Shown one piece after another: positions 6,236 through 14,030 of a DNA stretch of 24,014 nucleotides (the stretch's first letter is position 1; every line of letters begins with the position of its first letter). A program made the translations under genes and the position numbers. The stretch comes from a virus. The notes below the pieces were generated by a model. The model was given only the letters and a program-made list of their open reading frames with translations, did no database searches and was not told the DNA's origin. The stretch covers positions 1 to 24,014 of the IMG/VR virus record IMGVR_UViG_3300034355_000063, one strand, 5' to 3'.

Positions 6236-8679
6236 TGTCCCGCATCATTGAGCGCGCTCTATCAATCATTAATGATAATCTGAAGGATCAGACCACAAGC
6301 TTTGCTGATCCTGTCAGCATCAAGCCAATGGCGCGTGGCGGCGATGTTAAAGGCCGTATTTTGCAGGACGAATATCCTACGCATTATCTTCCGCATATCG
6401 GTCGCCAAGTGATGGCTGATGGCGGTGCACCTGTTAAGGGCTTTGAGGGACGCGTATTTAGCCCACCTCCTGTTGAGGAGCCTGTCTCCGCTGAAGGCGT
6501 AGAAGCTTATCACGGTTCTCCGCATGAGTTTGAAAATTTTGATATAAGCAAGATTGGCACGGGCGAAGGCGCGCAAGTTTATGGGCATGGACTATATTTT
6601 GCTGGGAATGAAAATGTAGCAAAGTATTATAGAGACTCTCTTACTGATCCCGACAATGTTCCTTTGCATTTTAAGGGAAAGCCTGTTGATACAGTTTGGA
6701 ATGATGAAATATCTGATCGATGGAAAGATATTGTAAAAAAATTACCAAAAGATCATGAGGATGATTTTCAAACAGTTATGGGTAATCTTTCTCAAATTAA
6801 CAATATGTCTGACCTAAAGCATATTCGCGCTAATTTAGATCGCAAACAAAATAATATTCTTGATAAAATTGTTTTACCGGAACTTTCTAAACCAGAGATA
6901 GGTTCCGGTCATATGTATGAAGTTCGTATTGATGCGCATCCAGAAGAACATTTGCTTGATTGGGATAAGCCACTAAAGGATCAGCATCCTAATGTTCTAG
7001 CTGCATTTAACAAATCTGTTATTCCTATTAAAGATGACGAAGATAAGATGATACATGAGATGTATGGCAATAAGGCCGCTCATGAATATCTTGGGTTATT
7101 TGATAGAAGCAAGGGCTCTCAGGCATATAAGACGTTTGCTGAACATCTTGGTGGACCTGAGAAAGCAAGCGCCGCCTTGGCAGAAGCTGGCATTCGCGGC
7201 ATCCGTTATCTTGATGCTGGCTCACGCGGTCAAGATGAGCAAAGCGGCTCGCATAACTACGTCATATTTGATCCGAAGCACATTAAGATCAAGCGCCGTT
7301 ATGCAGAAGGCGGAGAGATTCCAGAAAAGGATGATGAGGGAATAGCAGCTTATGCTTTTGGTAATTCTATCCCGCATCTTGATCAAAGAATAAAAAATGA
7401 ATATCAAGGTTCGCATCAATCTCCAGGGCCAGAAAATGGCGCGCCTTTATGGAGAATGCATGATTTATATCCAGATGATTTATATTCCTCAAATGGATTT
7501 AGATATTACGCAGATTATGGCCTCCCTTACGATAGAGAAGGGTATAACAGGGCGATATCCTATGTAAATCGGCCAAATAGCTTCGTAACAATTTATAGGG
7601 CGGTTCCTAAAGATACTTCTATTAAAAATATAAATCCAAGTGATTGGGTTACTTTAACAAGAAGCTACGCAAAAGATCATGGAGAATCCACTCTTGGGGG
7701 CGAATATAAGATATTAAAAAAAATGGTTAGAGCCAGAGATCTTTTTACTCATGCAGATTCTATCCATGAATTTGGATACAATCCACAGCCTCGCGTATCT
7801 GATGACGAAATAGTTTCAAGAATGTCCGATGAAGAGGCTAAAAATAAATTAGAAAGATTGTCTCCACAGGCAAGGACCACCTTAAAGCGAGCTCTTGAAA
7901 ATAGATTAGCGCCAAAGAAAGCATACGGCGGAGATGTTGAAGATAACGATATTCAACTTTCTCCTGATGCTGAGGCCATAGATGAAATGCCTGATCAGGC
8001 GTTCAATTCTGCCAAGACATCACGCAATCAGATCCCTGCATTGTTTAATAGCCCAGCGTTTGAACGCAATAAAGGAAGCCGCAATCTAGATTACGGCGGT
8101 GGCGCTTTCGACAAGGGATCAGAATATCTTGCGCAAGAGCATGGCGTTGATAGCCAAGTTTACGATCCTTTCAATCGATCAAAAGAGCATAATGATTTTG
8201 TATTGAAGGGCTTTAAGAAAGAACCCGCAGATACAGCAACAGTTGCAAATGTGCTTAATGTGATTGCGGAGCCAGAAGCTCGTATGCATGTCATTAAACA
8301 AGTCCATCAACATATTAAGCCAGACGGCAAAGCTTACTTCACAGTTTATGAAGGCGACGGGAAAGATAAGAACAGCGGCAACTCGCGCATGACGCGCGAT
8401 GGCTGGCAAGAGAATCGCCCAACGCATTCTTATGTCGAAGAGATCAAGCAAGTGTTCCCTGATGTGCGTCTTTCCGGCAAGACGATCATCGCCAGTAAAA
8501 AGCCAGCGAAAGCTTACGGTGGCTCTATCCCTGGACCAAAGCTTACGGAAGAAAACGCCGATGACTTTGCGCGTCGTTTGATCGCTTGGACGTTCGCCAC
8601 GGCGCCACTGTTCCAGCGCGCTGCTGGCGGCTCTGTTATTGATGATCCACTTGATGTATTATCCAAACTTCGCCGTTGA
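6235..8679 (+). CDS. Mosaic polyvalent-type protein: ADP-ribosyltransferase-like, second ART-like, and methyltransferase-like domains
   Basis: An 814-aa multi-domain protein. Residues 90-352 resemble the ART domain of phage polyvalent proteins: YHGSPHEFENFD (92-103), GHGLYFAGN (117-125), GIRYLDAGSR (322-331), NYVIFDP (341-347). Residues 370-520 look like another ART-type module: IYRAVP (453-458), DWVTLTRSYA (470-479), SIHEFGY (509-515). Residues 590-757 show class I SAM-methyltransferase features: LDYGGGAF (618-625), VYDP (642-645), ANVLNVIAEP (671-680). Six Gly-Gly motifs (35-36, 63-64, 359-360, 565-566, 762-763, 798-799) fall at or near module boundaries. The ART regions are more A/T rich than the flanks. 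Lying between portal and head genes, it is probably a virion or internal protein acting on host targets, which is inference. The first domain is fairly sure, the third probable, the second tentative. Confidence 0.7.
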   Translation: MSRIIERALSIINDNLKDQTTSFADPVSIKPMARGGDVKGRILQDEYPTHYLPHIGRQVMADGGAPVKGFEGRVFSPPPVEEPVSAEGVEAYHGSPHEFENFDISKIGTGEGAQVYGHGLYFAGNENVAKYYRDSLTDPDNVPLHFKGKPVDTVWNDEISDRWKDIVKKLPKDHEDDFQTVMGNLSQINNMSDLKHIRANLDRKQNNILDKIVLPELSKPEIGSGHMYEVRIDAHPEEHLLDWDKPLKDQHPNVLAAFNKSVIPIKDDEDKMIHEMYGNKAAHEYLGLFDRSKGSQAYKTFAEHLGGPEKASAALAEAGIRGIRYLDAGSRGQDEQSGSHNYVIFDPKHIKIKRRYAEGGEIPEKDDEGIAAYAFGNSIPHLDQRIKNEYQGSHQSPGPENGAPLWRMHDLYPDDLYSSNGFRYYADYGLPYDREGYNRAISYVNRPNSFVTIYRAVPKDTSIKNINPSDWVTLTRSYAKDHGESTLGGEYKILKKMVRARDLFTHADSIHEFGYNPQPRVSDDEIVSRMSDEEAKNKLERLSPQARTTLKRALENRLAPKKAYGGDVEDNDIQLSPDAEAIDEMPDQAFNSAKTSRNQIPALFNSPAFERNKGSRNLDYGGGAFDKGSEYLAQEHGVDSQVYDPFNRSKEHNDFVLKGFKKEPADTATVANVLNVIAEPEARMHVIKQVHQHIKPDGKAYFTVYEGDGKDKNSGNSRMTRDGWQENRPTHSYVEEIKQVFPDVRLSGKTIIASKKPAKAYGGSIPGPKLTEENADDFARRLIAWTFATAPLFQRAAGGSVIDDPLDVLSKLRR

Positions 8680-8680
8680 T

Positions 8681-8701
8681 GGGCGAGACGGGGACGCCCG
8701 T
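8681..8701 (+). other. Short intergenic hairpin
   Basis: The 45-base gap after the mosaic gene can fold as GGGCG/CGCCC (8681-8685 with 8695-8699) or alternatively ACGGG-GACG-CCCGT (8688-8701). The A-run that follows gives no U-tract, so it is not a standard terminator on this strand. It may mark an mRNA boundary before the Shine-Dalgarno GGAG at 8714-8717. Confidence 0.3.
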
Positions 8702-8724
8702 AAAAATCCGGCCGGAGAACAAGA

Positions 8725-10002
8725 ATGTATGAATTAGCTAAAAGCTCACGCGATAAGATGAAGGCGAAAGCCCGTCGTCTCGCTAACCCAGGTGACTATT
8801 ACAAAGACCAAGAGGTCTCCAGCGCGGATTGGTCTCCAGCGCCTCCTCTCAAAACTGAGATGAAGACCGGCGCGCGTCCAATTATGAAGCCATCGTCCAA
8901 AGGCACAGGCGAATCATACGCCGCTCGCGATACGAAAAAGGCTATTGGCGCAGACATGAAGCGCGGCGCTTTTAAAGCCGGCGGCGCTGTAAAAGGCAGC
9001 AAGATTCCTTCCGCAGAAGAGACGCTATCCACAAAAGCGATCGTTGGTTCTAACCCTATTAAGCCAACGCGCGGCGCAGCTGGCCACTATAAAAAAGGCG
9101 GCGCGGTTAAAAAGGCTGATGGCGGCGATGTTGATGCTTCAAAAGCTCCGCAAAGAACCACAGCTTCGCAAAATGTTTATTCGCCTAAATATAATGAAGA
9201 TGCTGTAAACAAAGCGATTGCTTCATCAAATAGATCTGGCCAACGCATTAGCGGCAAAGAATCATCGGCTATTAAAGCTTTGTTGAAGGGCCGCACTGGC
9301 CGCGCTGGCGGTGGATCGGCTCTTGAAAAAATGGTCGGCAAACCAAAAACCGGCAGCGACATGAGCCAAGTCGGAAAGATGGGAACTGCTAACTATACGC
9401 AAGAAGAGAAGGGCGCTCTTAATCGCGTATTAAACAAAGAAGATTCGTTGCCAGAACCAGCTGAAGCAGCAGAGCGTTCCGGAAAATATCAAAACTACAA
9501 GAAGGGTGGCCGTGCAGAACGCAAAGCAGGCGGCCGCACTCGCGCCAAGGGCAAGACGAATATTAACATCGTTATCGCCGCTGGCCGCAAAGCTGGCCCA
9601 GAAGCTCCAGCGTTGGATATGGCCGCTGGCATGCCTTCGGCTCCTGCAAACATTCCTGTGCCTATGCCAGGCGCTGGCGCTCCGCCTCCAGCTGCAATGC
9701 CTATGGGCGGCCCTCCAGGCGCTCCTACGCCAGGCATTCCAGGTCTGCCTCCAGGCCGGAAGGCTGGCGGCCGCATCACCAAGATTGCAAGCTCATACAA
9801 GGATATGCAGGCTGGCTCTGGCAGCGGCGAAGGCCGTTTGCAGAAAACTGATATCGCCAAGAAGCATCATGACGCGCCTGCGCGTAAGGCTGGCGGCAAG
9901 GTCTACAGTTCCTATAAGGACATGGATGCGGGTGCTGGTTCCGGTCCCGGTCGTCTAGAAAAGACTGAGATCGAAAGGAAACAGAGAGCTCGCGGCAAGT
10001 AA
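8725..10002 (+). CDS. Basic low-complexity phage protein with repeated Gly-Gly motifs
   Basis: A 425-aa, Lys/Arg/Ala/Gly-rich protein, mostly disordered. It has eight copies of a [KR]-x-G-G-x motif (for example KAGGAV 84-89, KKGGAV 123-128, KKGGRAE 259-265, KAGGRI 346-351, KAGGKV 388-393), a short hydrophobic strand in GKTNINIVIAAG (276-287), a Pro/Gly/Ala-rich linker (about 300-344) and a near-duplicate C-terminal unit SSYKDM..G.GSG.GRL.KT.I at 356-378 and 395-416. GGAG at 8714-8717 supports the start. Proteins of this style occur next to portal or coat genes in related phages, without known function. The positive charge fits binding to packaged DNA or scaffold; this is inference. Confidence 0.75.
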   Translation: MYELAKSSRDKMKAKARRLANPGDYYKDQEVSSADWSPAPPLKTEMKTGARPIMKPSSKGTGESYAARDTKKAIGADMKRGAFKAGGAVKGSKIPSAEETLSTKAIVGSNPIKPTRGAAGHYKKGGAVKKADGGDVDASKAPQRTTASQNVYSPKYNEDAVNKAIASSNRSGQRISGKESSAIKALLKGRTGRAGGGSALEKMVGKPKTGSDMSQVGKMGTANYTQEEKGALNRVLNKEDSLPEPAEAAERSGKYQNYKKGGRAERKAGGRTRAKGKTNINIVIAAGRKAGPEAPALDMAAGMPSAPANIPVPMPGAGAPPPAAMPMGGPPGAPTPGIPGLPPGRKAGGRITKIASSYKDMQAGSGSGEGRLQKTDIAKKHHDAPARKAGGKVYSSYKDMDAGAGSGPGRLEKTEIERKQRARGK

Positions 10003-10013
10003 TTGCAGCGATC

Positions 10014-10051
10014 GGGGTCGGTCGTCATCCCCCTTTATGACGGCCGGCCTC
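10014..10051 (+). other. Strong 13- to 15-bp intergenic hairpin
   Basis: Positions 10016-10028 pair with 10037-10049 over 13 consecutive base pairs (two G-U), with an 8-base CCCCCTTT loop; two more pairs (one G-U) extend it to 10014-10051. The sequence after it is ATTAAATTTA, not a clean U-run, so it may be an imperfect terminator, a stabilising hairpin, or a processing site separating the mosaic/GG cassette from the head-assembly genes. Confidence 0.55.
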
Positions 10052-10086
10052 ATTAAATTTAAAGGGACCAGTGAAAGGGGCTGGTT

Positions 10087-10299
10087 GTGGCGACGTATAC
10101 AAGAACCCATATGTTTGAGCATGAGCTCAAAAAACTTATTGAGATCGAAATCGAAAGACTGAAAGAGAATATGTCTCTTGGTTTAATCTCAGATCATGAA
10201 GAATACCGGCAGATTGCTGGGAAGATCGCGGGTTTGCGCCTCGCGATTGAATATATGGCTGAAGCAGACGCCATATGTAACGGTAAAGCGCGAGACTAA
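10087..10299 (+). CDS. 70-aa hypothetical helical protein
   Basis: Starts with GTG at 10087, supported by GAAAGGGG six bases upstream; an internal ATG at 10111 has no such site. The protein (MATYTRTHMFEHELKK...) is almost entirely helical, with two heptad-like segments (FEHELKKLIEIEIERLKENM and YRQIAGKIAGLRLAIEYM). Similar short helical proteins occur just before scaffold or coat genes in podovirus-like phages, but I know no assigned role. It lies 17 bases before the GroES-like gene and is probably in the same transcript. No cysteine cluster or membrane segment was seen. Confidence 0.75.
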   Translation: MATYTRTHMFEHELKKLIEIEIERLKENMSLGLISDHEEYRQIAGKIAGLRLAIEYMAEADAICNGKARD

Positions 10300-10316
10300 C
10301 GAAAGGGGAACCCATA

Positions 10317-10709
10317 ATGTCAGCCATGTTGATGGATCATGAGATTGATCCAAAAGAAAAGATTTTAAAAGAGCTTGGAGATCTGTCCAATATAGAAATA
10401 TTCAACAATCAGATTCTTGTCGCCGTCTATGTGCGCCCAGAAAAAACTAAGAGCGGCTTGTATCTTTCTGATTCGATGCGCTCAGAAGACCAATTTCAAG
10501 GCAAAACTGGCTTGTTAGTTGGCATGGGGCCGGCTGCTTTTAATGATGAAAGCGGTCAGTGGTTCAATAACGCCAGTTTTAATCTGCATGATTGGCTTGT
10601 GTTCCGGCCTTCTGATGGCTGGAGCATAAAAGTTAACGGCGTTTTGTGTCGAATGATGGCTGATACGCAAGTAAAGGCAAGAATTTCCGGCCCAGATCAG
10701 GTTTGGTGA
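10317..10709 (+). CDS. Phage GroES-like co-chaperonin
   Basis: The 130-aa protein matches the GroES layout: first strand IFNNQILVAVYV (28-39), a mobile-loop region EKTKSGLYLSDSMRSED (42-58) with the hydrophobic LYL that in GroES contacts GroEL, GKTGLLVGMGP (62-72) like the GroES VLAVG turn, a HDWLVF strand (91-96) in place of the VGDIVIF strand, and a final VLCRMMADTQVKARI. Phage co-chaperonins such as T4 gp31 replace or supplement host GroES so that GroEL can fold the large coat protein. An N-terminal extension of about 25 residues and a C-terminal SGPDQVW are extra. Its position just before scaffold and coat fits that role. Start ATG has AGGGGA seven bases upstream. Confidence 0.75.
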   Translation: MSAMLMDHEIDPKEKILKELGDLSNIEIFNNQILVAVYVRPEKTKSGLYLSDSMRSEDQFQGKTGLLVGMGPAAFNDESGQWFNNASFNLHDWLVFRPSDGWSIKVNGVLCRMMADTQVKARISGPDQVW

Positions 10710-10719
10710 GGAGAATTAT

Positions 10720-11640
10720 ATGTCTGATGAACAAGAACATATTGAAGTAGAGCTAGAAGAGCCAAAAAAGGACGATGAGCTTAAAGTTGAGGTCAAAGAT
10801 GACCCAGAACCAGAGAAAAAAGCGAAGAAAGCTGAGAAAACTGAAGAAGTAGCGCCAGAAGACGGCATTCAAGAGCTTAAAAAGCGCCTTGAACAAGAAA
10901 AGCAGGCTCGCATTGAGGCTGAACGCCGCGCGCATCAGGCAAATAACCAGATCAACAAGGCTTACCAAGAGGTAAAAGATACAAATTACCAGTTGGTGAC
11001 GAATGCGATTGAGACGGTAAAGAGCCGCGCTGAAATGTTGAAGAACGCCTACCGCGAATCAATGTCGGTTAGCGATTTTGACAAGGCTGCTGATATCCAA
11101 CAGGCGATGATTGAGAATGATCGTCAGTTGTCTGATCTGAAAAGAGGCGAAAAAGCCCTCAAAGAGCAAATGGAGGAATCCAATGCTCAACCAGTGCGGC
11201 CAGTATCGCCTCCAGCCGCAGATCCTATTGAGCAAATGGCGCAAGCCGTTTCTCCAGCGTCTGCTGCTTGGCTGCGAGATAACCGCGACAACTTAAAAGA
11301 TGAGCGCAGCATCAGAAAAATGTTCCGCGCGCATGAAGACGCTCTTGATGAAGGTATCTTGGCGGATACGCCAGAATATTTTGGCTTCATTGAGCAACGC
11401 CTTGGCGTTCGCAGATATGAAGAAGAGGCTCCAGAGCCATTGTCTGCCGCTTCGGCGCCAGCACCTCGCAAGTCAGTATCGCCTCCAGCTGCTCCTGTCT
11501 CTCGCGGTAACGGAACGCGCCCTGGCGTTGTCCGTTTGACAAGGGAACAGGCTGATACGGCTAAAATGATGGGCATGACTGAAAAGGAATATGCCACGGC
11601 CATGCTGGCGCTTCGCGAAGAAGGCAAGCTTACACATTAA
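10720..11640 (+). CDS. Scaffolding protein
   Basis: A 306-aa highly charged protein of the type that directs coat assembly and then leaves the prohead. Residues 1-50 are Glu/Lys/Asp-rich and disordered; about 50-150 form a long coiled coil (IQELKKRLEQEKQARIEAER, then QLSDLKRGEKALKEQME); a Pro-rich linker follows; a second helical domain (about 175-235) and another Pro/Ala linker (240-265) precede the conserved C-terminus VVRLTREQADTAKMMGMTEK. The C-terminal helix-turn-helix-like end is where P22-type scaffolds bind coat. AGGAG lies just before ATG 10720, ten bases after the GroES-like stop. Confidence 0.85.
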   Translation: MSDEQEHIEVELEEPKKDDELKVEVKDDPEPEKKAKKAEKTEEVAPEDGIQELKKRLEQEKQARIEAERRAHQANNQINKAYQEVKDTNYQLVTNAIETVKSRAEMLKNAYRESMSVSDFDKAADIQQAMIENDRQLSDLKRGEKALKEQMEESNAQPVRPVSPPAADPIEQMAQAVSPASAAWLRDNRDNLKDERSIRKMFRAHEDALDEGILADTPEYFGFIEQRLGVRRYEEEAPEPLSAASAPAPRKSVSPPAAPVSRGNGTRPGVVRLTREQADTAKMMGMTEKEYATAMLALREEGKLTH

Positions 11641-11651
11641 TGGAGATATAG

Positions 11652-12236
11652 ATGGAAACTGTAATTAAGCGTAACCCACGCCCTCGCGGCCTTCTCAATC
11701 TGAAGGCTGATGAGCCAGCTGTGGCTACAGAAGCGCCACAAGATACGTTGAGAGGCCCTATGCGCGAAGAAGATTCTTTATCAAGAGCCGCCCAGCGCGC
11801 CGCAGAATTGCGTGGGCATTTGAAGGATGAAGTCAGCGATTCTGAAGACAAGTTCTTCATTGACATTGATATCATCCCAGACGGCTGGACGTATGAATGG
11901 AAGCGCCACACCATTTATGGAGAAGAAGATCCTGCCTATCAGGTTCAACTAGCCCGCGCAGGCTGGACGGCTGTCCCTGTTCATCGCCATCCTAACATGA
12001 TGCCGCACAATACTGACCATAAGGTCATTACGCGTGACGGCATGATTCTGATGGAATGCCCGACGGAAATCATTGATGAGCGCCGTCGCAATGAATTGGT
12101 CAAAGCGCGCAATCAAGTTCGCCATAAAGAGGCGCAGCTTGCTGGAACGCCTGATGGAACGCTTACGCGCGATCATGCCCAGGTTAAGCCAAACATCAAG
12201 AAATCGTTTGAGGCTATGCCTGTTCCTGAGAAGTAA
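11652..12236 (+). CDS. Conserved hypothetical protein between scaffold and coat
   Basis: The 194-aa protein has a disordered N-terminus (about residues 1-65) and a compact core with distinctive blocks IPDGWTYEWKRHTIYG (74-89) and DPAYQVQLARAGWTAVP (92-108), then ITRDGMILMECP (124-135) and a basic helical tail. I recognise this pattern as common in podovirus-like phages of Alphaproteobacteria, always next to scaffold or coat, but no function is known to me. GGAG (11642-11645) sits six bases before the ATG. A terminator follows the gene. It may be a minor head protein or assembly factor; the evidence is only position. Confidence 0.75.
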   Translation: METVIKRNPRPRGLLNLKADEPAVATEAPQDTLRGPMREEDSLSRAAQRAAELRGHLKDEVSDSEDKFFIDIDIIPDGWTYEWKRHTIYGEEDPAYQVQLARAGWTAVPVHRHPNMMPHNTDHKVITRDGMILMECPTEIIDERRRNELVKARNQVRHKEAQLAGTPDGTLTRDHAQVKPNIKKSFEAMPVPEK

Positions 12237-12272
12237 AAAGATAATAAAACGCTTTTCTTATTACCCAAAAAT

Positions 12273-12310
12273 AGAGCCGTCGGAAGAAATTTCGGGGGCT
12301 CTTTACTTTT
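12273..12310 (+). terminator. Probable Rho-independent terminator after the scaffold operon
   Basis: AGAGCC (12273-12278) pairs with GGCTCT (12297-12302), and TTTACTTTT follows directly. The loop is 18 bases and can form a few inner pairs. It ends the transcript of the scaffold and 194-aa genes before a new promoter for the head proteins. Confidence 0.65.
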
Positions 12311-12320
12311 AAGTCTATGT

Positions 12321-12350
12321 TTGCAATAATTACTACAGGCTATCTATAAG
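12321..12350 (+). promoter_or_regulatory. Predicted promoter for the coat genes, followed by a structured leader
   Basis: TTGCAA (12321-12326), an 18-base spacer and TATAAG (12345-12350) follow directly after the terminator, giving a transcript start near 12357. The remaining leader to 12470 is G/C rich with repeated CCCGG blocks and contains no convincing ORF. High coat demand fits a dedicated promoter. Motif-based prediction. Confidence 0.5.
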
Positions 12351-12447
12351 CGCGCTCCCGGTGCAGTTGCGCTTGCCCCGTCTCCCCCGGTGCGGAGATA
12401 TTAACCAATCCCCGGTTCTATACTCGCCCCGGCGCGCGATGATGAGC

Positions 12448-12462
12448 CTCCTATATAAGGAG
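12448..12462 (+). promoter_or_regulatory. Hairpin that covers the ribosome binding site
   Basis: CTCCT (12448-12452) and AGGAG (12458-12462) form a 5-bp stem with an ATATA loop. AGGAG is the Shine-Dalgarno of the next gene (eight bases to the ATG at 12471), so translation could be damped until the hairpin opens or is unfolded by other leader structure. Confidence 0.4.
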
Positions 12463-12470
12463 AACCCGTC

Positions 12471-13055
12471 ATGGCGAATACGTTCGCGCCTTTCGGTTTT
12501 CGTCAGTATAGCGGGAACGGCTCTGCCCCGACTTATGAACAAGTCGAGATGCAGATTGCTTCCAACTATACGACTGCTATTTTCTTTGGTGACGCTGTCC
12601 TTCAAGACACTAACGGCACGATCACGCGCGCTGGCGATGCGCCAACGACGCAGCTTGCTGGCGTGTTCCAAGGCTGTAAATATCTTTCAACGTCTCAGAA
12701 GCGCACTGTTTGGTCAAACTACTGGCCGGGCTCAGACAACAATGGCGTTGTCTATGCTTACGTCGTAAACGATCCAAACGCTCGTTTCCTTGTGCAAGCT
12801 GGCAGCACCACGAATGTGACGCAGGCTGGCGTTGGCGCCTCAATTTCGCTTGCTGGCGGCTCCGCTGGTAACACGGCGAACGGCATCTCTGGCATGTATG
12901 TTGAAACGCTTGGAACGTCTTCGACGGCTCCTTTCCGCGTCATCAGTCTTGTCACTGACCCGCCAGGTTCAAACGGCACCGATACGGCCTCGAATGCTAA
13001 CTACGTTATTGTTGGCTTCTTGAACGTCTCGACCAAGACGCTTGTCACAATCTAA
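12471..13055 (+). CDS. Probable head decoration / minor capsid protein
   Basis: A 194-aa beta-rich protein beginning MANTFAPFGFRQY and containing the conserved block GVFQGCKYLSTSQKRTVW (64-81) and NDPNARFLVQA (100-110). I recall this family as directly preceding the coat gene in many podovirus-like phages, where head decoration or a structural role is assumed. It is 13 bases before the coat gene and is driven by the same predicted promoter. It has Ser/Thr/Gly-rich loops and no charged coiled coil. The structural assignment is probable; decoration specifically is inferred from position and size. Confidence 0.7.
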   Translation: MANTFAPFGFRQYSGNGSAPTYEQVEMQIASNYTTAIFFGDAVLQDTNGTITRAGDAPTTQLAGVFQGCKYLSTSQKRTVWSNYWPGSDNNGVVYAYVVNDPNARFLVQAGSTTNVTQAGVGASISLAGGSAGNTANGISGMYVETLGTSSTAPFRVISLVTDPPGSNGTDTASNANYVIVGFLNVSTKTLVTI

Positions 13056-13068
13056 GGAGTAAGGACCA

Positions 13069-13980
13069 ATGGCTGTTAATCTTTCTGCCATTAAAGACCT
13101 TCTCCTCCCCGGTCTCCGTGGGGTTGAAGGCAAATACGAGCAGATCCCGTCGCAATACGACAAGATCTTCACGAAGCATGATTCAAAAATGGCTTTGGAA
13201 CGCACCGCTGAAATGCGCTTCCTTGGTCTTGCACAGCTGAAAACCGAAGGCGCTCAGACCGCTTTCGATAACGGCGCTGGCGAACGCTACGTCTATAACC
13301 AAGAGCATACTGAAATTGCTCTAGGCTATGCGATTACGCGTAAGGCAATCGATGATAACCTGTATAAGACACAGTTTATGCCATCGAACCTTGGCCTTAT
13401 TGAATCGTTCCAGCAGACGAAGGAAATTTACGGCGCCAACGTGTTAAACACGGCGACGACGTATAATGCTTCGATCGGCGGTGACGGTAAGGCCCTTATC
13501 GCTACAGACCATCCTATCGATGGCGGCACGGTTGCTAACCGTCCTGCGGTTGATGTTGATCTGAACGAAGCGACGTTGTTGAACGGCATGATTTCGATCA
13601 GAACAAACTTTAAAGACCAAGCTGGTCTTAAAGTATTTGCTCGCGGTCGTCGTCTTGTTGTTCCGCCTGCTCTGGAACCAGTTGCAATTCGTCTTACTAA
13701 GACTGAACTGCGCCCAGGAACGGCAGATAATGACGTCAATGCGATCATGATGACTGCTGGCGGATTGCCAGAAGGCTACATGGTCAACGACTATCTGACG
13801 TCTGCTCGTGCATGGTTCTTGCTCACGAACATTGATGGGCTCTCATATATGGAGCGCGTAAAGTTCGAGTCCGACATGCAAGTCGATTTTGTGACTGACA
13901 ACTTACTCGTAAAGGGTTATGAACGTTACAGTTTCGGCTATTACAACTGGCGTTCGATCTTCGGATCTTTCCCAACGTAA
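13069..13980 (+). CDS. Major capsid (coat) protein, gpT-like HK97 fold
   Basis: The 303-aa protein starts MAVNLSAIKDLLLPGLRGV. The typical coat features of the Mu gpT-like family are visible: an early YEQIPSQYDKIF segment (23-34), the insertion-loop and spine region with TRKAIDDN (90-97), the hallmark ATDHPIDGGT (145-154), and the C-terminal LLTNIDGLSYMER...DNLLVKGYERY. These fold as HK97-type subunits that form the icosahedral shell. No N-terminal delta domain is needed because a separate scaffold gene exists upstream. AAGGA sits just before ATG 13069. A perfect 10-bp hairpin lies ten bases after the stop. Confidence 0.9.
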   Translation: MAVNLSAIKDLLLPGLRGVEGKYEQIPSQYDKIFTKHDSKMALERTAEMRFLGLAQLKTEGAQTAFDNGAGERYVYNQEHTEIALGYAITRKAIDDNLYKTQFMPSNLGLIESFQQTKEIYGANVLNTATTYNASIGGDGKALIATDHPIDGGTVANRPAVDVDLNEATLLNGMISIRTNFKDQAGLKVFARGRRLVVPPALEPVAIRLTKTELRPGTADNDVNAIMMTAGGLPEGYMVNDYLTSARAWFLLTNIDGLSYMERVKFESDMQVDFVTDNLLVKGYERYSFGYYNWRSIFGSFPT

Positions 13981-13989
13981 ATCAAATAA

Positions 13990-14015
13990 AAGTGGGCTCT
14001 TTAATGAGCCCACTT
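13990..14015. terminator. 10-bp hairpin after the coat gene
   Basis: AAGTGGGCTC (13990-13999) pairs perfectly with GAGCCCACTT (14006-14015) around a TTTAAT loop. Downstream on the plus strand is CCATCTTGG, a poor U-tract; on the minus strand the tail TTTATTTGAT is better. It may partly terminate rightward transcription so that coat is made in excess over downstream genes, or protect the coat mRNA 3' end. Confidence 0.6.
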
Positions 14016-14030
14016 CCATCTTGGAACATC

